Origin: Marinobacter sp.
GTDB taxonomy: Bacteria; Pseudomonadota; Gammaproteobacteria; Pseudomonadales; Oleiphilaceae
DNA: 55,134 nucleotides
Direction: 5' to 3'
Assembly: GCA_022565395.1 (NCBI GenBank)
Contig: JAIUMV010000025.1
Span: 1-55,134 of the forward strand
Positions 29,928 through 39,461 of this stretch are shown here, piece after piece; positions within the stretch are counted from its first letter, which is position 1; each line of letters starts with the position of its first letter. The notes under the pieces are model-generated. The model saw nothing but the letters and a program-made list of their open reading frames with translations, was not told the origin of the DNA and searched no databases. The position numbers and the translations under genes were made by a program.

Positions 29928-29946
29928 ACCTTGATTGGTGAAACAC

Positions 29947-31182
29947 ATGTCGTCGGTTGATACGGAAAACATGATCGTAGGGCTGGATATCGGTACCTCC
30001 AAAGTGGTTGCCATTGTTGGCAAACGCAAGCTGGATGGCGGTATCGAGGTGGTTGGCATCGGTTCACACCCATCCCGGGGCCTGAAGCGTGGCGTGGTGG
30101 TGAACATTGAGACAACGGTGCAGGCGATCCAGCGGGCCATAGAGGAAGCGGAGCTGATGGCTGGATGTCGCATTCACTCGGTGTATACCGGCATCGCCGG
30201 CAGCCACATCAAGAGTCTGAACTCCCATGGCATTGTTGCTATCCGCGATCGGGAAGTGACCCAGGCAGATATTGACCGGGTGATAGATGCGGCACAGGCC
30301 GTGGCCATTCCCGCGGATCAGAAAGTGCTGCACATCCTGCCGCAGGAGTTTGTGATTGATAACCAGGAAGGCATCAAGGAGCCCCTCGGCATGTCCGGTG
30401 TGCGCCTGGAGGCCAAGGTGCATCTTGTGACCTGCGCGGTGAATGCGTCCCAGAACATTGAGAAATGCGTGCGCCGCTGTGGTCTGGATGTGGATGACAT
30501 CATTCTGGAACAACTGGCATCCAGCCACGCGGTGTTGACGGATGACGAGAAGGAACTGGGTGTGTGTCTGGTGGATATCGGCGGTGGCACCACCGATATC
30601 GCGGTGTTTACCGGCGGTGCCATACGGCATACCTCGGTAATTCCCATTGCCGGTGATCAGGTTACCAACGATATCGCCATGGCGCTGCGGACACCGACGC
30701 AGAATGCTGAAGAAATCAAAATGAAATATGCCTGTGCGCTGACCCAGCTGGCTGGCGCTGAAGAAACCATCAAGGTGCCCAGTGTTGGTGATCGACCGCC
30801 CCGGGACCTGTCCCGTCAGGCCCTGGCGGAGGTGGTGGAGCCTCGCTACGAGGAACTGTTCAATCTGGTGCAGTCGGATCTGCGCCGCTCCGGCTTTGAG
30901 GACCTGATCCCGGCCGGCATCGTGATTACTGGCGGCTCCGCCACCATGGAAGGGGTGGTTGAGTTGGCAGAGGAGATCTTCCACATGCCTGTGCGGCTAG
31001 CGGCACCGCAAACCGTTTCAGGCATGACAGAAGTGGTCAACAACCCGATCTATGCCACGGGCGTTGGGTTGTTGATGCATGGGTTCCGCCAAATGGACAA
31101 AGGACGTGGACCCGCCCAGAAAGCAGAGAGCAAAGCGCCCCTGCTGGAACGGGTGAAAGCATGGTTTACAGGTCACTTCTGA
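29947..31182 (+). CDS. ftsA: Cell division protein FtsA
   Basis: An actin-like ATPase that tethers FtsZ to the membrane. The phosphate-1 loop is GLDIGTSKVVAIVG near residue 13, followed by the 1C domain, phosphate-2 (LVDIGGGTTDIAVF) and the adenosine motif (ITGGSATMEG). The C-terminal amphipathic helix LLERVKAWFTGHF is the membrane-targeting sequence. The 411 residues fit. The ATG at 29947 is preferred over upstream GTG/TTG codons that extend beyond the family N-terminus. Confidence 0.96.
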   Translation: MSSVDTENMIVGLDIGTSKVVAIVGKRKLDGGIEVVGIGSHPSRGLKRGVVVNIETTVQAIQRAIEEAELMAGCRIHSVYTGIAGSHIKSLNSHGIVAIRDREVTQADIDRVIDAAQAVAIPADQKVLHILPQEFVIDNQEGIKEPLGMSGVRLEAKVHLVTCAVNASQNIEKCVRRCGLDVDDIILEQLASSHAVLTDDEKELGVCLVDIGGGTTDIAVFTGGAIRHTSVIPIAGDQVTNDIAMALRTPTQNAEEIKMKYACALTQLAGAEETIKVPSVGDRPPRDLSRQALAEVVEPRYEELFNLVQSDLRRSGFEDLIPAGIVITGGSATMEGVVELAEEIFHMPVRLAAPQTVSGMTEVVNNPIYATGVGLLMHGFRQMDKGRGPAQKAESKAPLLERVKAWFTGHF

Positions 31183-31238
31183 CTGTTAACCAGCCCGGAA
31201 TGGCATTACGCAAAAACGAAGGTTACTCGAAAAACAAG

Positions 31239-31252
31239 GCGGCAATAGCCGC
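31239..31252 (+). promoter_or_regulatory. Small hairpin in the ftsA-ftsZ spacer
   Basis: GCGGC-AATA-GCCGC is a perfect five-base stem that ends about nine bases before the ftsZ ribosome-binding site (AAGGAG, 31262-31267). It could affect ftsZ translation or mRNA processing; no T run follows, so it is not a terminator. Confidence 0.3.
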
Positions 31253-31275
31253 GGACGAACGAAGGAGTAGGGGAT

Positions 31276-32433
31276 ATGTTTGAACTGGTCGATAACGTTC
31301 AACAGAATGCAGTAATCAAAGTGGTTGGCGTAGGCGGCGGTGGCGGTAATGCCCTGCGTCATATGCTTAACAGTAACATTGAAGGTGTTGAGTTTATTTG
31401 TGCCAACACTGATGCTCAGGCCCTCAAGGATCTGGATCCGCGTCAGATTATCCAGCTGGGTGGCAACATCACCAAGGGCCTGGGCGCTGGCGCCAATCCC
31501 GAAGTGGGCCGTCAGTCCGCTCTTGAGGACCGTGACCGCATTGCTGAGTCCATTAAAGGCTCGGATATGGTCTTTATCACCGCAGGTATGGGTGGTGGCA
31601 CCGGCACGGGTGCAGCGCCAATTGTGGCTGAGGTTGCCCGTGAGATGGGTATCCTGACGGTAGCCGTGGTGACCAAGCCTTTCCAGTTTGAAGGCGGCAA
31701 GCGCATGTCTGTGGCCGAAGCAGGCCTCAAGGAACTGGAAGAAAATGTAGATTCCCTGATCACCATCCCGAACGAGAAGTTGCTGGCGGTGATGGGCAAG
31801 AAAACCAGCCTGCTGGATGCCTTCGCTGCGGCGAATGACGTGCTGCTGGGCGCTGTTCAGGGCATCGCTGACCTGATCACTCGTAACGGTATGATCAACG
31901 TCGACTTCGCTGACGTAAAAACCGTGATGTCTGAAATGGGCATGGCGATGATGGGTACCGGTCGCGCTACTGGCGACAACCGCGCCCGTGAAGCGGCTGA
32001 AGCGGCCATCCGCAGTCCGCTGCTGGAAGACATCAATCTGCAAGGCGCCAAAGGTATTCTGGTCAACATCACCGCTGGTGTGGATCTGAACCTGGGCGAG
32101 TTTGCAGAAGTGGGCGACATTGTCCGTGAGTTTGCCTCAGATTCTGCCACCGTGGTGGTGGGTACCGTGATTGATCCTGAGATGACCGACGAGCTGAAGG
32201 TCACCGTAGTGGCGACCGGCCTCGGCGGTGCCCGTGAGAAGCCGGCGAAAGTTGTGGACAACACCCGCAAGCCTGACGGCAACACCGACTACAACCAGCT
32301 GGAACGCCCGGCTGTGCTGCGTCGTCGTGCTGTTGCACACGGTAATGCGGCCGTTGATCAGAGCAAGGAAGGCGAGGAACAAAGTGTTGAGTATCTCGAT
32401 ATTCCCGCATTCCTTCGCCGTCAGGCTGACTGA
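31276..32433 (+). CDS. ftsZ: Cell division protein FtsZ
   Basis: The tubulin-like GTPase that forms the division ring. The GTP-binding signature GGGTGTG is at residues 106-112, and the T7 synergy loop region NVDFADVKTVMSEMG lies near 207. A short variable linker leads to the conserved C-terminal peptide YLDIPAFLRRQ that binds FtsA and ZipA. The 385 residues match E. coli (383). It has a strong AAGGAG site and a 93-base spacer after ftsA, the largest inside the division cluster. Confidence 0.98.
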   Translation: MFELVDNVQQNAVIKVVGVGGGGGNALRHMLNSNIEGVEFICANTDAQALKDLDPRQIIQLGGNITKGLGAGANPEVGRQSALEDRDRIAESIKGSDMVFITAGMGGGTGTGAAPIVAEVAREMGILTVAVVTKPFQFEGGKRMSVAEAGLKELEENVDSLITIPNEKLLAVMGKKTSLLDAFAAANDVLLGAVQGIADLITRNGMINVDFADVKTVMSEMGMAMMGTGRATGDNRAREAAEAAIRSPLLEDINLQGAKGILVNITAGVDLNLGEFAEVGDIVREFASDSATVVVGTVIDPEMTDELKVTVVATGLGGAREKPAKVVDNTRKPDGNTDYNQLERPAVLRRRAVAHGNAAVDQSKEGEEQSVEYLDIPAFLRRQAD

Positions 32434-32546
32434 TAGGGTATCGGGTAGTCAGGCATGCGTCTGGCAGTGCAGGTAGGATAGCCATCATGACCGGTGTGAC
32501 GGGCCTCGCAGGTCGGTCTGGTCAAATGGTGTTCAATCAAACTATC

Positions 32547-32555
32547 TGGTATGAT
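32547..32555 (+). promoter_or_regulatory. Extended -10 promoter of lpxC
   Basis: TGG-TATGAT forms an extended -10, with a weak TGGTGT 17 bases upstream (32527-32532). It lies in the 176-base ftsZ-lpxC gap, which otherwise holds no gene, and would let lipid A synthesis be controlled apart from division. Confidence 0.5.
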
Positions 32556-32609
32556 GTGACGCAGTTTTGCCAGCAATGGTATCGAACCTATATTACGGAA
32601 ATGTGACCA

Positions 32610-33527
32610 ATGATCAGACAGCGGACCTTGAAGAACACCATTCGCGCTACGGGTGTAGGCTTGCACTCCGGCGAGAAGGTGTATCTCACGCTTAAGCCGG
32701 CACCTGTGGAAACAGGTATTGTATTTCGCCGTACAGACCTGGATCCCGCCGTGGAGATCAAGGCCTGTGCAGAGAACGTCGGCGAGACCATGCTGTCCAC
32801 CACCCTGGTGAAGGATGGTGTTCGTGTGGCGACGGTAGAGCACCTGCTGTCTGCGATGGCTGGCTTGGGTATTGATAACTGTTATGTGGAACTCAGCGCG
32901 CCTGAGGTTCCCATTATGGACGGTAGCGCAGGTCCCTTTGTGTTCCTGCTGCAGTCCGCAGGTATCGCCGAGCAGGACGCCGCCAAGCGTTTTATCCGCA
33001 TCAAGCGGGAGGTCACGGTGGAAGATGGCGACAAGCGCGCAACCTTCCTGCCGTTTGAAGGGTTCAAGGTCAGCTTCAGCATTGATTTTGACCATCCGGT
33101 GTTCAAAGGCCGTGCCCAGCAGGCAACAGTAGACTTCTCCAGCACCTCGTTTGTGAAAGAAGTCAGCCGTGCCAGGACCTTCGGGTTCATGCGGGATATC
33201 GAGAAGCTGCGTTCCATGAACCTGGCGCTCGGCGGCAGTGTAGATAACGCCATCGTGGTGGATGAGTACAAAATCCTCAATGAAGACGGCCTGCGCTATG
33301 ACGACGAGTTCGTCAAGCACAAGGTGCTGGACGCCATCGGTGACCTGTACCTGCTGGGCAAGAGCCTGATTGGTGAGTTCCGTGGCAGCAAGTCAGGGCA
33401 TGACCTGAACAACAAGCTGTTGCGCAAACTGTGGGCGGAAAAAGACGCCTGGGAAATTGTGACCTTTGACGATGAAGCAACGGCTCCTATTTCCTATATG
33501 AAACCGGTGCTGGCCGCACAGGCCTGA
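32610..33527 (+). CDS. lpxC: UDP-3-O-acyl-N-acetylglucosamine deacetylase
   Basis: The zinc amidase of the committed step in lipid A synthesis. His78 in VEHLLSAM and the late block [15 protein letters not shown] supply the zinc ligands (His and Asp) seen in the family. The N-terminus [17 protein letters not shown] is diagnostic. The 305 residues equal E. coli LpxC. It closes the dcw cluster and faces dciA with only eleven bases between stops. Confidence 0.97.
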   Translation: MIRQRTLKNTIRATGVGLHSGEKVYLTLKPAPVETGIVFRRTDLDPAVEIKACAENVGETMLSTTLVKDGVRVATVEHLLSAMAGLGIDNCYVELSAPEVPIMDGSAGPFVFLLQSAGIAEQDAAKRFIRIKREVTVEDGDKRATFLPFEGFKVSFSIDFDHPVFKGRAQQATVDFSSTSFVKEVSRARTFGFMRDIEKLRSMNLALGGSVDNAIVVDEYKILNEDGLRYDDEFVKHKVLDAIGDLYLLGKSLIGEFRGSKSGHDLNNKLLRKLWAEKDAWEIVTFDDEATAPISYMKPVLAAQA

Positions 33528-33538
33528 GTGAGGAACAC

Positions 33539-33988
33539 TCAGTCCTTGCAGTGAGCAGCGAGTTTTTCGAGAACTTCGCGTAAACCTTTATCCTTCGTAA
33601 GCCCGGCTTCCTCTTTGAGGAGCCGGGCGTTTTCTTTACTGAGGGGCTCCCGGGCGCGAGTGACCTTGCCAGGCTCACGCGCGGGTATCACCTTGACCTT
33701 CAGGCGCCAGGCAAACTGGAACGTTTCCCCCATGGCCCGCAGGCGGGTCAGCACGTCCTGTTGCTGCATGCGCAGCTGGCTACCAACAACACCGTCCGGA
33801 GCACTCAGTGTCAGATCGCCATCGTGATAGCTGACAAACCGGCATTTGCCCCGGAACTGCTCTGGCAGCGCCTCAACGATCTGTTGTTCCGCCGAGCGAT
33901 GCAGGGCCGCCTTTGCCAGCAGGTCACGCAGCACATGGCCGTGCTGGTGGCTGTCGGTGGTGAGTCTGATAAAGGTGGCTCGTTTCAT
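33539..33988 (-). CDS. dciA: DciA family replication initiator (DUF721)
   Basis: DciA is thought to load or stimulate the DnaB helicase in bacteria without DnaC. This 149-residue protein carries the DUF721 fold (about residues 18-100), with the segment GDLTLSAPDGVVGSQLRMQQQ in place, followed by a charged Lys/Glu-rich C-terminal tail. The position between lpxC and secA is the one seen in pseudomonads. It is convergent with lpxC, and the lpxC terminator lies inside its coding sequence. Confidence 0.85.
   Translation of the reverse strand: MKRATFIRLTTDSHQHGHVLRDLLAKAALHRSAEQQIVEALPEQFRGKCRFVSYHDGDLTLSAPDGVVGSQLRMQQQDVLTRLRAMGETFQFAWRLKVKVIPAREPGKVTRAREPLSKENARLLKEEAGLTKDKGLREVLEKLAAHCKD
33601..33637 (+). 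terminator. lpxC terminator lying inside dciA
   Basis: GCCCGGCT (33601-33608) and CCTC (33610-33613) pair with GAGG and AGCCGGGC (33617-33628) around a TTT loop, with one bulged base, followed by GTTTTCTTT. It sits 74 bases after the lpxC stop, within the C-terminal codons of dciA on the other strand. Confidence 0.7.
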
Positions 33989-34263
33989 CTGGATAAAAAT
34001 TAGTCGACGTGTTCGGTTACGATTGGTTACACTTCGGCACGGTAAACGACCAGAGCCTGTATTACACTCTTTTTACATTGCAGTGAAGTGCCTGTCTACG
34101 TTGTTGGATAATAACGCCTATCCAGTGCGCAGGTGACTCAACAGGGGCAGCGAGCCAATGGGGTGACCCGGGCTGGGATTATGGCTGCCCGGATGGAGAG
34201 AACAAGCGACGCGCGCCAGAGGATACGGGCGAGGCGACACGACTGTAAAACGCAGATTGATAC

Positions 34264-35205
34264 ATGAATGTAATTTTTGTCGGTCAAAAGCACGGCAAGT
34301 CCCGTGCCTTCACGCTTACGCCCGTCACCCTGTCGTTGGTGACGTTACTCTTCACAGCCTTGCTGGCGCTGGCGGTCTGGTCAGGGTATCGGTTGGCGGT
34401 GCCTGCCATCGCAGCGGCGGACGACGTGCCCGCCTCACCCCTCATCGCCACTTGGCAGCAGCGCCTGGCCGACCAGCAGGATGAGTTGGTGTACCTGCGG
34501 GAAAAAACCAATCATCACGTTGATGCACTGACCTTAAGGTTAGGTGAAATGCAGGCGCGTATCTTGCGTCTGGATGCGTTGGGGCAGCGCTTTATCGAAT
34601 CAGGTGTGCTGGGTAACGACGAGTTCAATTTTGATAGTCGTCCCGCTCTGGGCGGTCCTGAGGATACAGGCTTGCCGGGAGAGTCCTTTTCGGTGCCCGA
34701 GTTGACAGCCATGATTGCTCAATTTGATCGGACATTGGCTGACCGAGAACGTCAGTTGCGTCTGCTGGACGAACTCTTGTCCCGTGAGCGGATCGAGACG
34801 GAGCGCTTTGTCACCGGTCGACCAGTGACCTGGGGCTGGGTATCGTCGCGCTATGGCTATCGGACCGATCCGTTTTCCGGACGTCGCACCTGGCATAACG
34901 GTGTCGACATTGCCGGTCGGGAAGGGGGCGATGTGATTGCTGTTGCCGCGGGGGTGGTAACCTTCGCCGGTGTGCGGGGTGGTTACGGTAAACTGGTAGA
35001 GATTGATCACGGCGACGGCCTGATAACCCGTTATGCCCACCACAAGAGTATTGAGGTGGAAGCCGGTGATGTGGTGCAGCGTGGGCAGCTAATTGCCAAA
35101 ATGGGCAGTACCGGTCGCTCCACCGGTCCGCACGTTCACTTTGAAGTGCTTCTCAATGGCCGCAGCCAGGATCCGGAGCAGTACATGCAGCGGGCCCGCC
35201 GCTGA
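34264..35205 (+). CDS. M23-family peptidoglycan endopeptidase, membrane-anchored
   Basis: A LytM-type zinc metallopeptidase expected to cleave peptidoglycan crosslinks in the periplasm. It has a short cytoplasmic N-terminus, one membrane span (about residues 20-45), a heptad-rich coiled region (about 60-175), then the M23 domain. The zinc site is His211 and Asp215 (HNGVD) with His292 of HVH (290-292), and a further His pair lies near 259-260. All ligands are present, so it should be active rather than an EnvC/NlpD-type degenerate activator. Pseudomonads keep a similar gene between lpxC and secA. The 275 bases before it, opposite dciA, hold no further gene and no convincing promoter. Confidence 0.9.
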   Translation: MNVIFVGQKHGKSRAFTLTPVTLSLVTLLFTALLALAVWSGYRLAVPAIAAADDVPASPLIATWQQRLADQQDELVYLREKTNHHVDALTLRLGEMQARILRLDALGQRFIESGVLGNDEFNFDSRPALGGPEDTGLPGESFSVPELTAMIAQFDRTLADRERQLRLLDELLSRERIETERFVTGRPVTWGWVSSRYGYRTDPFSGRRTWHNGVDIAGREGGDVIAVAAGVVTFAGVRGGYGKLVEIDHGDGLITRYAHHKSIEVEAGDVVQRGQLIAKMGSTGRSTGPHVHFEVLLNGRSQDPEQYMQRARR

Positions 35206-35224
35206 TCCTTTCTGTATTCCGCTC

Positions 35225-35245
35225 GCGGGGCCTTCTTGGCCCCGC
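35225..35245 (+). terminator. Hairpin after the M23 gene
   Basis: GCGGGGCC (35225-35232) and GGCCCCGC (35238-35245) form a perfect eight-base stem 20 bases after the stop. The T tract behind it is interrupted (TGTCGTTT), so it may be a weak terminator. Confidence 0.5.
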
Positions 35246-35283
35246 TGTCGTTTCAACCATGAGCGCCTGACCAACTACGGCTT

Positions 35284-35311
35284 TTGTCATGCCGTTAAAT
35301 GAGGTTAGAAT
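35284..35311 (+). promoter_or_regulatory. Promoter of secA
   Basis: TTGTCA (35284-35289), a 16-base spacer and TAGAAT (35306-35311), leaving a leader of about 110 bases. The leader contains an inverted repeat GACCTG/CAGGTC (about 35360-35393). No SecM-like arrest peptide is encoded here. Confidence 0.55.
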
Positions 35312-35426
35312 GCTTTCTTTATTACAGTACGTGATGTGTTTCGAACAGTAACACCTGCGACCTGATACACTGGCAACGTCCTGATTACAGGTCACTTACC
35401 CGCAATAACCAAAGAAGCAGTGGTCT

Positions 35427-38147
35427 ATGTTCACAAAGCTTGCAACCAAGATTTTTGGCAGTAAGAACGCCCGCGAAATCAAAGGGATGCGCAAAGCCGT
35501 TGCGCAAATTAATGACTTCGAAGAAAAGTATGCGGCGCTCTCCGATAGCGAGTTGCAAGGCAAGACCGCTGAGTTTCGTCGCCGGCTCGATGAAGGCGAA
35601 ACCCTCGAGCAGCTGTTGCCGGAAGCCTTTGCTACCGTGCGTGAGGCCAGCCGGCGGGTTATGGACATGCGCCATTTTGACGTGCAGCTGATTGGTGGCA
35701 TTACCCTGCATGAAGGCAAAATTGCCGAAATGAAAACGGGTGAGGGTAAGACCCTGGTGGCCACTGCGCCAGTATACCTGAACGCCCTCACCGGCAAGGG
35801 CGTCCACGTTATCACCGTGAACGACTATCTGGCCCGCCGGGATGCGGAATGGATGGGGCGCTTGTATCGCTTTCTTGGCCTGACGGTCGGTGTGGTTGTA
35901 TCTGGCCAGAGCCCGCAGGAAAAGAAAGAGGCCTATGCTGCTGACATCACCTACGGTACCAACAACGAATTTGGCTTTGACTACCTGCGGGACAACATGG
36001 CATTCAGCACCGCAGACAAGGTGCAGCGTGGCCTCAATTTTGCCATTGTGGACGAAGTCGACTCCATCCTGATCGACGAGGCTCGCACACCGCTGATTAT
36101 CTCCGGCGCAGCAGAAGACAGCTCGCGCCTGTACGCGGAAATCAACAATCTGGTGCCGGGCCTGGAGCGCGGTGAAGTGGCTGAGGATACCGGCGAGGCT
36201 TCCGGTGACTTCACCATCGACGAGAAGAGCCGTCAGGTTGAGCTGACCGAACAGGGGCATGAGAAGGTTGAAGAGCTGCTGACCAAGCGCGGCCTGCTGC
36301 AGGAGGGGGACAGCCTCTATTCCGCTGCAAACCTGTCCCTGTTGCATCATGTGCATTCGGCTTTGCGTGCCCACCACCTGTTCCAGAAGGATGTGGATTA
36401 CATCGTTCAGGGTGATCAGATCGTCATCGTTGATGAGCATACCGGGCGCACCATGCCAGGCCGGCGTTGGAGCGAGGGCCTGCATCAGTCCATAGAAGCC
36501 AAAGAAGGGGTCCGTATTCAGGCAGAAAGCCAGACCCTGGCTTCAACAACCTTCCAGAATTATTTCCGGATCTACGACAAGCTGGCCGGCATGACAGGGA
36601 CAGCGGATACCGAGGCCTTCGAGTTCCGCCAAATCTATGGCCTTGACGTTGTCGTTATTCCCCCCAACAAGCCAGTGGCGCGGATTGACTACAATGACCT
36701 TGTTTACCTGACTCAGGAAGAGAAGTTTCAGGCCATTATCGACGAGATTAAAGATGTTATTGCGGAGGGACGCCCGGTTCTGGTGGGCACGGCATCCATC
36801 GAGGCCTCTGAGCTGCTGTCTATGCTCCTCAAGAAAGGCCGGATTGAGCACAATGTCCTGAACGCCAAGAACCACGAGCGCGAAGCTCACATCATTGCCC
36901 AGGCGGGTCGTCCTGGTGCCATTACCATCGCCACCAACATGGCGGGTCGTGGTACTGACATTATGCTGGGGGGTAACTGGGAATTTGAGGTGTCCGAACT
37001 GGACAGCCCCTCTGAGGAGCAGATCGCCCGCATCAAGGCGGAATGGTCCGAGCGCCATAACCAGATTCTCCAGGCTGGCGGCCTGCACATCATCGGTACT
37101 GAGCGCCATGAGTCCCGCCGTATCGATAACCAGTTGCGTGGTCGTGCTGGCCGTCAGGGTGACCCGGGCTCCTCACGCTTCTTCCTGTCGCTGGAAGACA
37201 ACCTGATGCGTATCTTTGCGCCTGACCGGGTGAAATCCCTGATGCAGGCCATGGGTATGAAGAAAGGTGAAGCCATCGAACACCGCATGGTCACCAACGC
37301 CATTGAAAAGTCCCAGCGCAAGGTGGAAGGTCGCAACTTCGACATGCGTAAAACGCTGCTGGAGTACGATGACGTTGCTAACGATCAGCGTACGGTGATT
37401 TATGAGCAGCGTAACGACGTGATGGCATCGGAGGATATCTCCGAGCTGGTGAAAACCATTCGTGCCGATGTGGTGGAAACGGTTATCAGCGAGTATATTC
37501 CGCCCCAGAGCATGCCTGAACAGTGGGACGTGCCCGGTCTGGAGTCACAGTTGCAGTCTGAAATGGCCATTGACCTGCCAATTCAGCAGTGGCTGGATGA
37601 AGATGAGAAGCTGTACGAGGAAACCCTGCGCGAGCGCATCCTGACGGAAATCGTCACGGCATATCAGCAGAAGGAATCCGTGGTCGGCACCGAGTCCATG
37701 CGTAAATTTGAGAAGCAGGTGTTCCTGCAGGTGCTGGATACCCTGTGGAAAGAGCATCTGTCCAACATGGATCACTTGCGGCGCGGTATTCACCTGCGTG
37801 GCTACGCGCAGAAGAATCCCAAGCAGGAGTACAAGCGGGAGGCCTTTGCCCTGTTTGAGACCATGCTGGAAAGCATGAAGCGGGATATCGTGCGTATTCT
37901 TTGCCATGTCCGGGTGCAATCTGAAGAGGAGATGGCCGAGCTGGAGCGTCGTCGCCGCGAGGAGCTGGAGCGCCAGATGGCGGCAGCGAAGATGCGCCAT
38001 GACCAGGATAACGGTGGCAAAGCCGATGACAATGGTGCCCAGCGACCGGAAACCTTTGTTCGCCAGGATCGCAAGGTGGGGCGAAATGAGCCCTGTCCCT
38101 GCGGATCTGGCAAGAAGTACAAGCAGTGCTGTGGCAAGATGGCCTGA
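35427..38147 (+). CDS. secA: Preprotein translocase ATPase SecA
   Basis: The motor that drives unfolded proteins through SecYEG. Walker A is GEGKT (residues 105-109), the DEAD-type Walker B is [14 protein letters not shown], and the second nucleotide-binding fold contains [12 protein letters not shown]. The C-terminal tail ends in the zinc/SecB-binding SEC-C motif, with Cys spacing CPC-(8)-CC. The 906 residues match E. coli (901). It is followed by a strong terminator, so it is transcribed alone or with little downstream. Confidence 0.98.
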   Translation: MFTKLATKIFGSKNAREIKGMRKAVAQINDFEEKYAALSDSELQGKTAEFRRRLDEGETLEQLLPEAFATVREASRRVMDMRHFDVQLIGGITLHEGKIAEMKTGEGKTLVATAPVYLNALTGKGVHVITVNDYLARRDAEWMGRLYRFLGLTVGVVVSGQSPQEKKEAYAADITYGTNNEFGFDYLRDNMAFSTADKVQRGLNFAIVDEVDSILIDEARTPLIISGAAEDSSRLYAEINNLVPGLERGEVAEDTGEASGDFTIDEKSRQVELTEQGHEKVEELLTKRGLLQEGDSLYSAANLSLLHHVHSALRAHHLFQKDVDYIVQGDQIVIVDEHTGRTMPGRRWSEGLHQSIEAKEGVRIQAESQTLASTTFQNYFRIYDKLAGMTGTADTEAFEFRQIYGLDVVVIPPNKPVARIDYNDLVYLTQEEKFQAIIDEIKDVIAEGRPVLVGTASIEASELLSMLLKKGRIEHNVLNAKNHEREAHIIAQAGRPGAITIATNMAGRGTDIMLGGNWEFEVSELDSPSEEQIARIKAEWSERHNQILQAGGLHIIGTERHESRRIDNQLRGRAGRQGDPGSSRFFLSLEDNLMRIFAPDRVKSLMQAMGMKKGEAIEHRMVTNAIEKSQRKVEGRNFDMRKTLLEYDDVANDQRTVIYEQRNDVMASEDISELVKTIRADVVETVISEYIPPQSMPEQWDVPGLESQLQSEMAIDLPIQQWLDEDEKLYEETLRERILTEIVTAYQQKESVVGTESMRKFEKQVFLQVLDTLWKEHLSNMDHLRRGIHLRGYAQKNPKQEYKREAFALFETMLESMKRDIVRILCHVRVQSEEEMAELERRRREELERQMAAAKMRHDQDNGGKADDNGAQRPETFVRQDRKVGRNEPCPCGSGKKYKQCCGKMA

Positions 38148-38173
38148 TTCTCAGCACAGTAAGTGACCACAGC

Positions 38174-38211
38174 AACCCGCAGACTGACAGGATCAGGCTG
38201 CGGGTTTTTTT
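38174..38211 (+). terminator. Terminator of secA
   Basis: AACCCGCAG (38174-38182) pairs with CTGCGGGTT (38198-38206), with an inner CTGA/TCAG stem, followed by a T run to 38211. Confidence 0.9.
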
Positions 38212-38243
38212 ATGAATAACCCGAGGAAGGAGAGGAAATCGCG

Positions 38244-39461
38244 ATGGCAGTTGGACTGGGGCCTTTACCCGCATTTTTTCCGGTGGCTGGATTACGGCTG
38301 GGTGTTGCCTGTGCGGGCATCAAAAAGCCCGGTCGACGTGATCTGGTAGTGATGGAGCTGGCGGAGGGCAGTCGGGTTGCCGGCATTTTTACCACCAACC
38401 AGTTCTGTGCTGCGCCGGTCACGCTGTGTCGTCAGCATCTGGCGGCCACGGCGCCACGCTACCTGTTGATCAACACGGGTAACGCCAATGCCGGTACCGG
38501 CGCCCAGGGCATGGCGGATGCGCAGGCCTGTTGTGCTGCGCTGGCGGCGGCTACAGGCGTCACGCCAGAGGCGGTCTTGCCGTTCTCTACCGGTGTCATC
38601 GGCGAGCCGCTGCCGGTAGCCAAAATCACCGACGGCGTGCCGCGCGCCCTGGCGGCGCTGTCAGCGGAAGGCTGGGAGGATGCCGCCAATGGCATCATGA
38701 CCACTGACACTCTGCCCAAGGGTGCCAGTTGCCAGTTCGAGCTTGGCGGTCATAAGGTAACCATTTCTGGCATCAGCAAGGGGGCAGGCATGATCCGTCC
38801 CAACATGGCCACCATGCTGGGCTTCATTGCCACCGACGCCGACATCGAGCCGCAATTGCTGCAGGCGCTGGCCAGGGAGCTGGGGGAGCAGTCTTTCAAT
38901 CGCATCACTGTGGACGGTGACACTTCTACCAACGACGCTTGCATGTTGCTGGCCACTGGCCAAAGCGGTGCCCCTGAGCTGACCATTGAAAGCCCTGAAT
39001 TGCCCGCCTTCAAAGCGGCCTTGGCCAACATCTACCTGACGCTGGCCCATGCCATTGTGCGGGATGGCGAGGGTGCCACCAAGTTCATTACCATTGAAGT
39101 GTCAGAAGCCGCCAATACGCAGGAAGCGCTGGACGTTGCCTACACCGTAGCCCATTCACCGCTGGTGAAGACGGCGCTGTTTGCCTCAGACCCTAACTGG
39201 GGAAGGATATTGGCTGCAGTGGGACGCGCGGGGGTGCCTGAGCTGGATCTGGAGGCTATCGAGATCTACCTGGGGGATGTTTGCCTGGTACGTCAGGGTG
39301 GTCGTGCGGCGGACTACAGCGAGGCCCGTGGGCAAGCCGTGATGGATCAGCAGGAGATCACCATTGCCATCCGCCTGCGGCGTGGGCAGGTAAAGGAGAC
39401 TGTCTGGACCTGCGACTTCTCCCATGACTACGTCACCATCAATGCCGAATACCGGACATGA
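38244..39461 (+). CDS. argJ: Bifunctional glutamate N-acetyltransferase / N-acetylglutamate synthase
   Basis: ArgJ recycles the acetyl group from N-acetylornithine to glutamate in arginine synthesis and can also use acetyl-CoA. The precursor self-cleaves before the Thr of the MATMLG motif, which is present (near residue 190), and NTGNANAGTG marks the N-terminal half. The 405 residues are typical. The end overlaps the next gene by four bases (ATGA). Confidence 0.95.
   Translation: MAVGLGPLPAFFPVAGLRLGVACAGIKKPGRRDLVVMELAEGSRVAGIFTTNQFCAAPVTLCRQHLAATAPRYLLINTGNANAGTGAQGMADAQACCAALAAATGVTPEAVLPFSTGVIGEPLPVAKITDGVPRALAALSAEGWEDAANGIMTTDTLPKGASCQFELGGHKVTISGISKGAGMIRPNMATMLGFIATDADIEPQLLQALARELGEQSFNRITVDGDTSTNDACMLLATGQSGAPELTIESPELPAFKAALANIYLTLAHAIVRDGEGATKFITIEVSEAANTQEALDVAYTVAHSPLVKTALFASDPNWGRILAAVGRAGVPELDLEAIEIYLGDVCLVRQGGRAADYSEARGQAVMDQQEITIAIRLRRGQVKETVWTCDFSHDYVTINAEYRT

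Noticed and set aside
34078-34112. TTGCAG/GATAAT promoter for the M23 gene
   Set aside because: The spacer is 23 bases, too long for sigma-70.
35313-35426. Possible secM-like leader peptide before secA
   Set aside because: No frame with a start, signal peptide and arrest-like proline ending exists in the gap.
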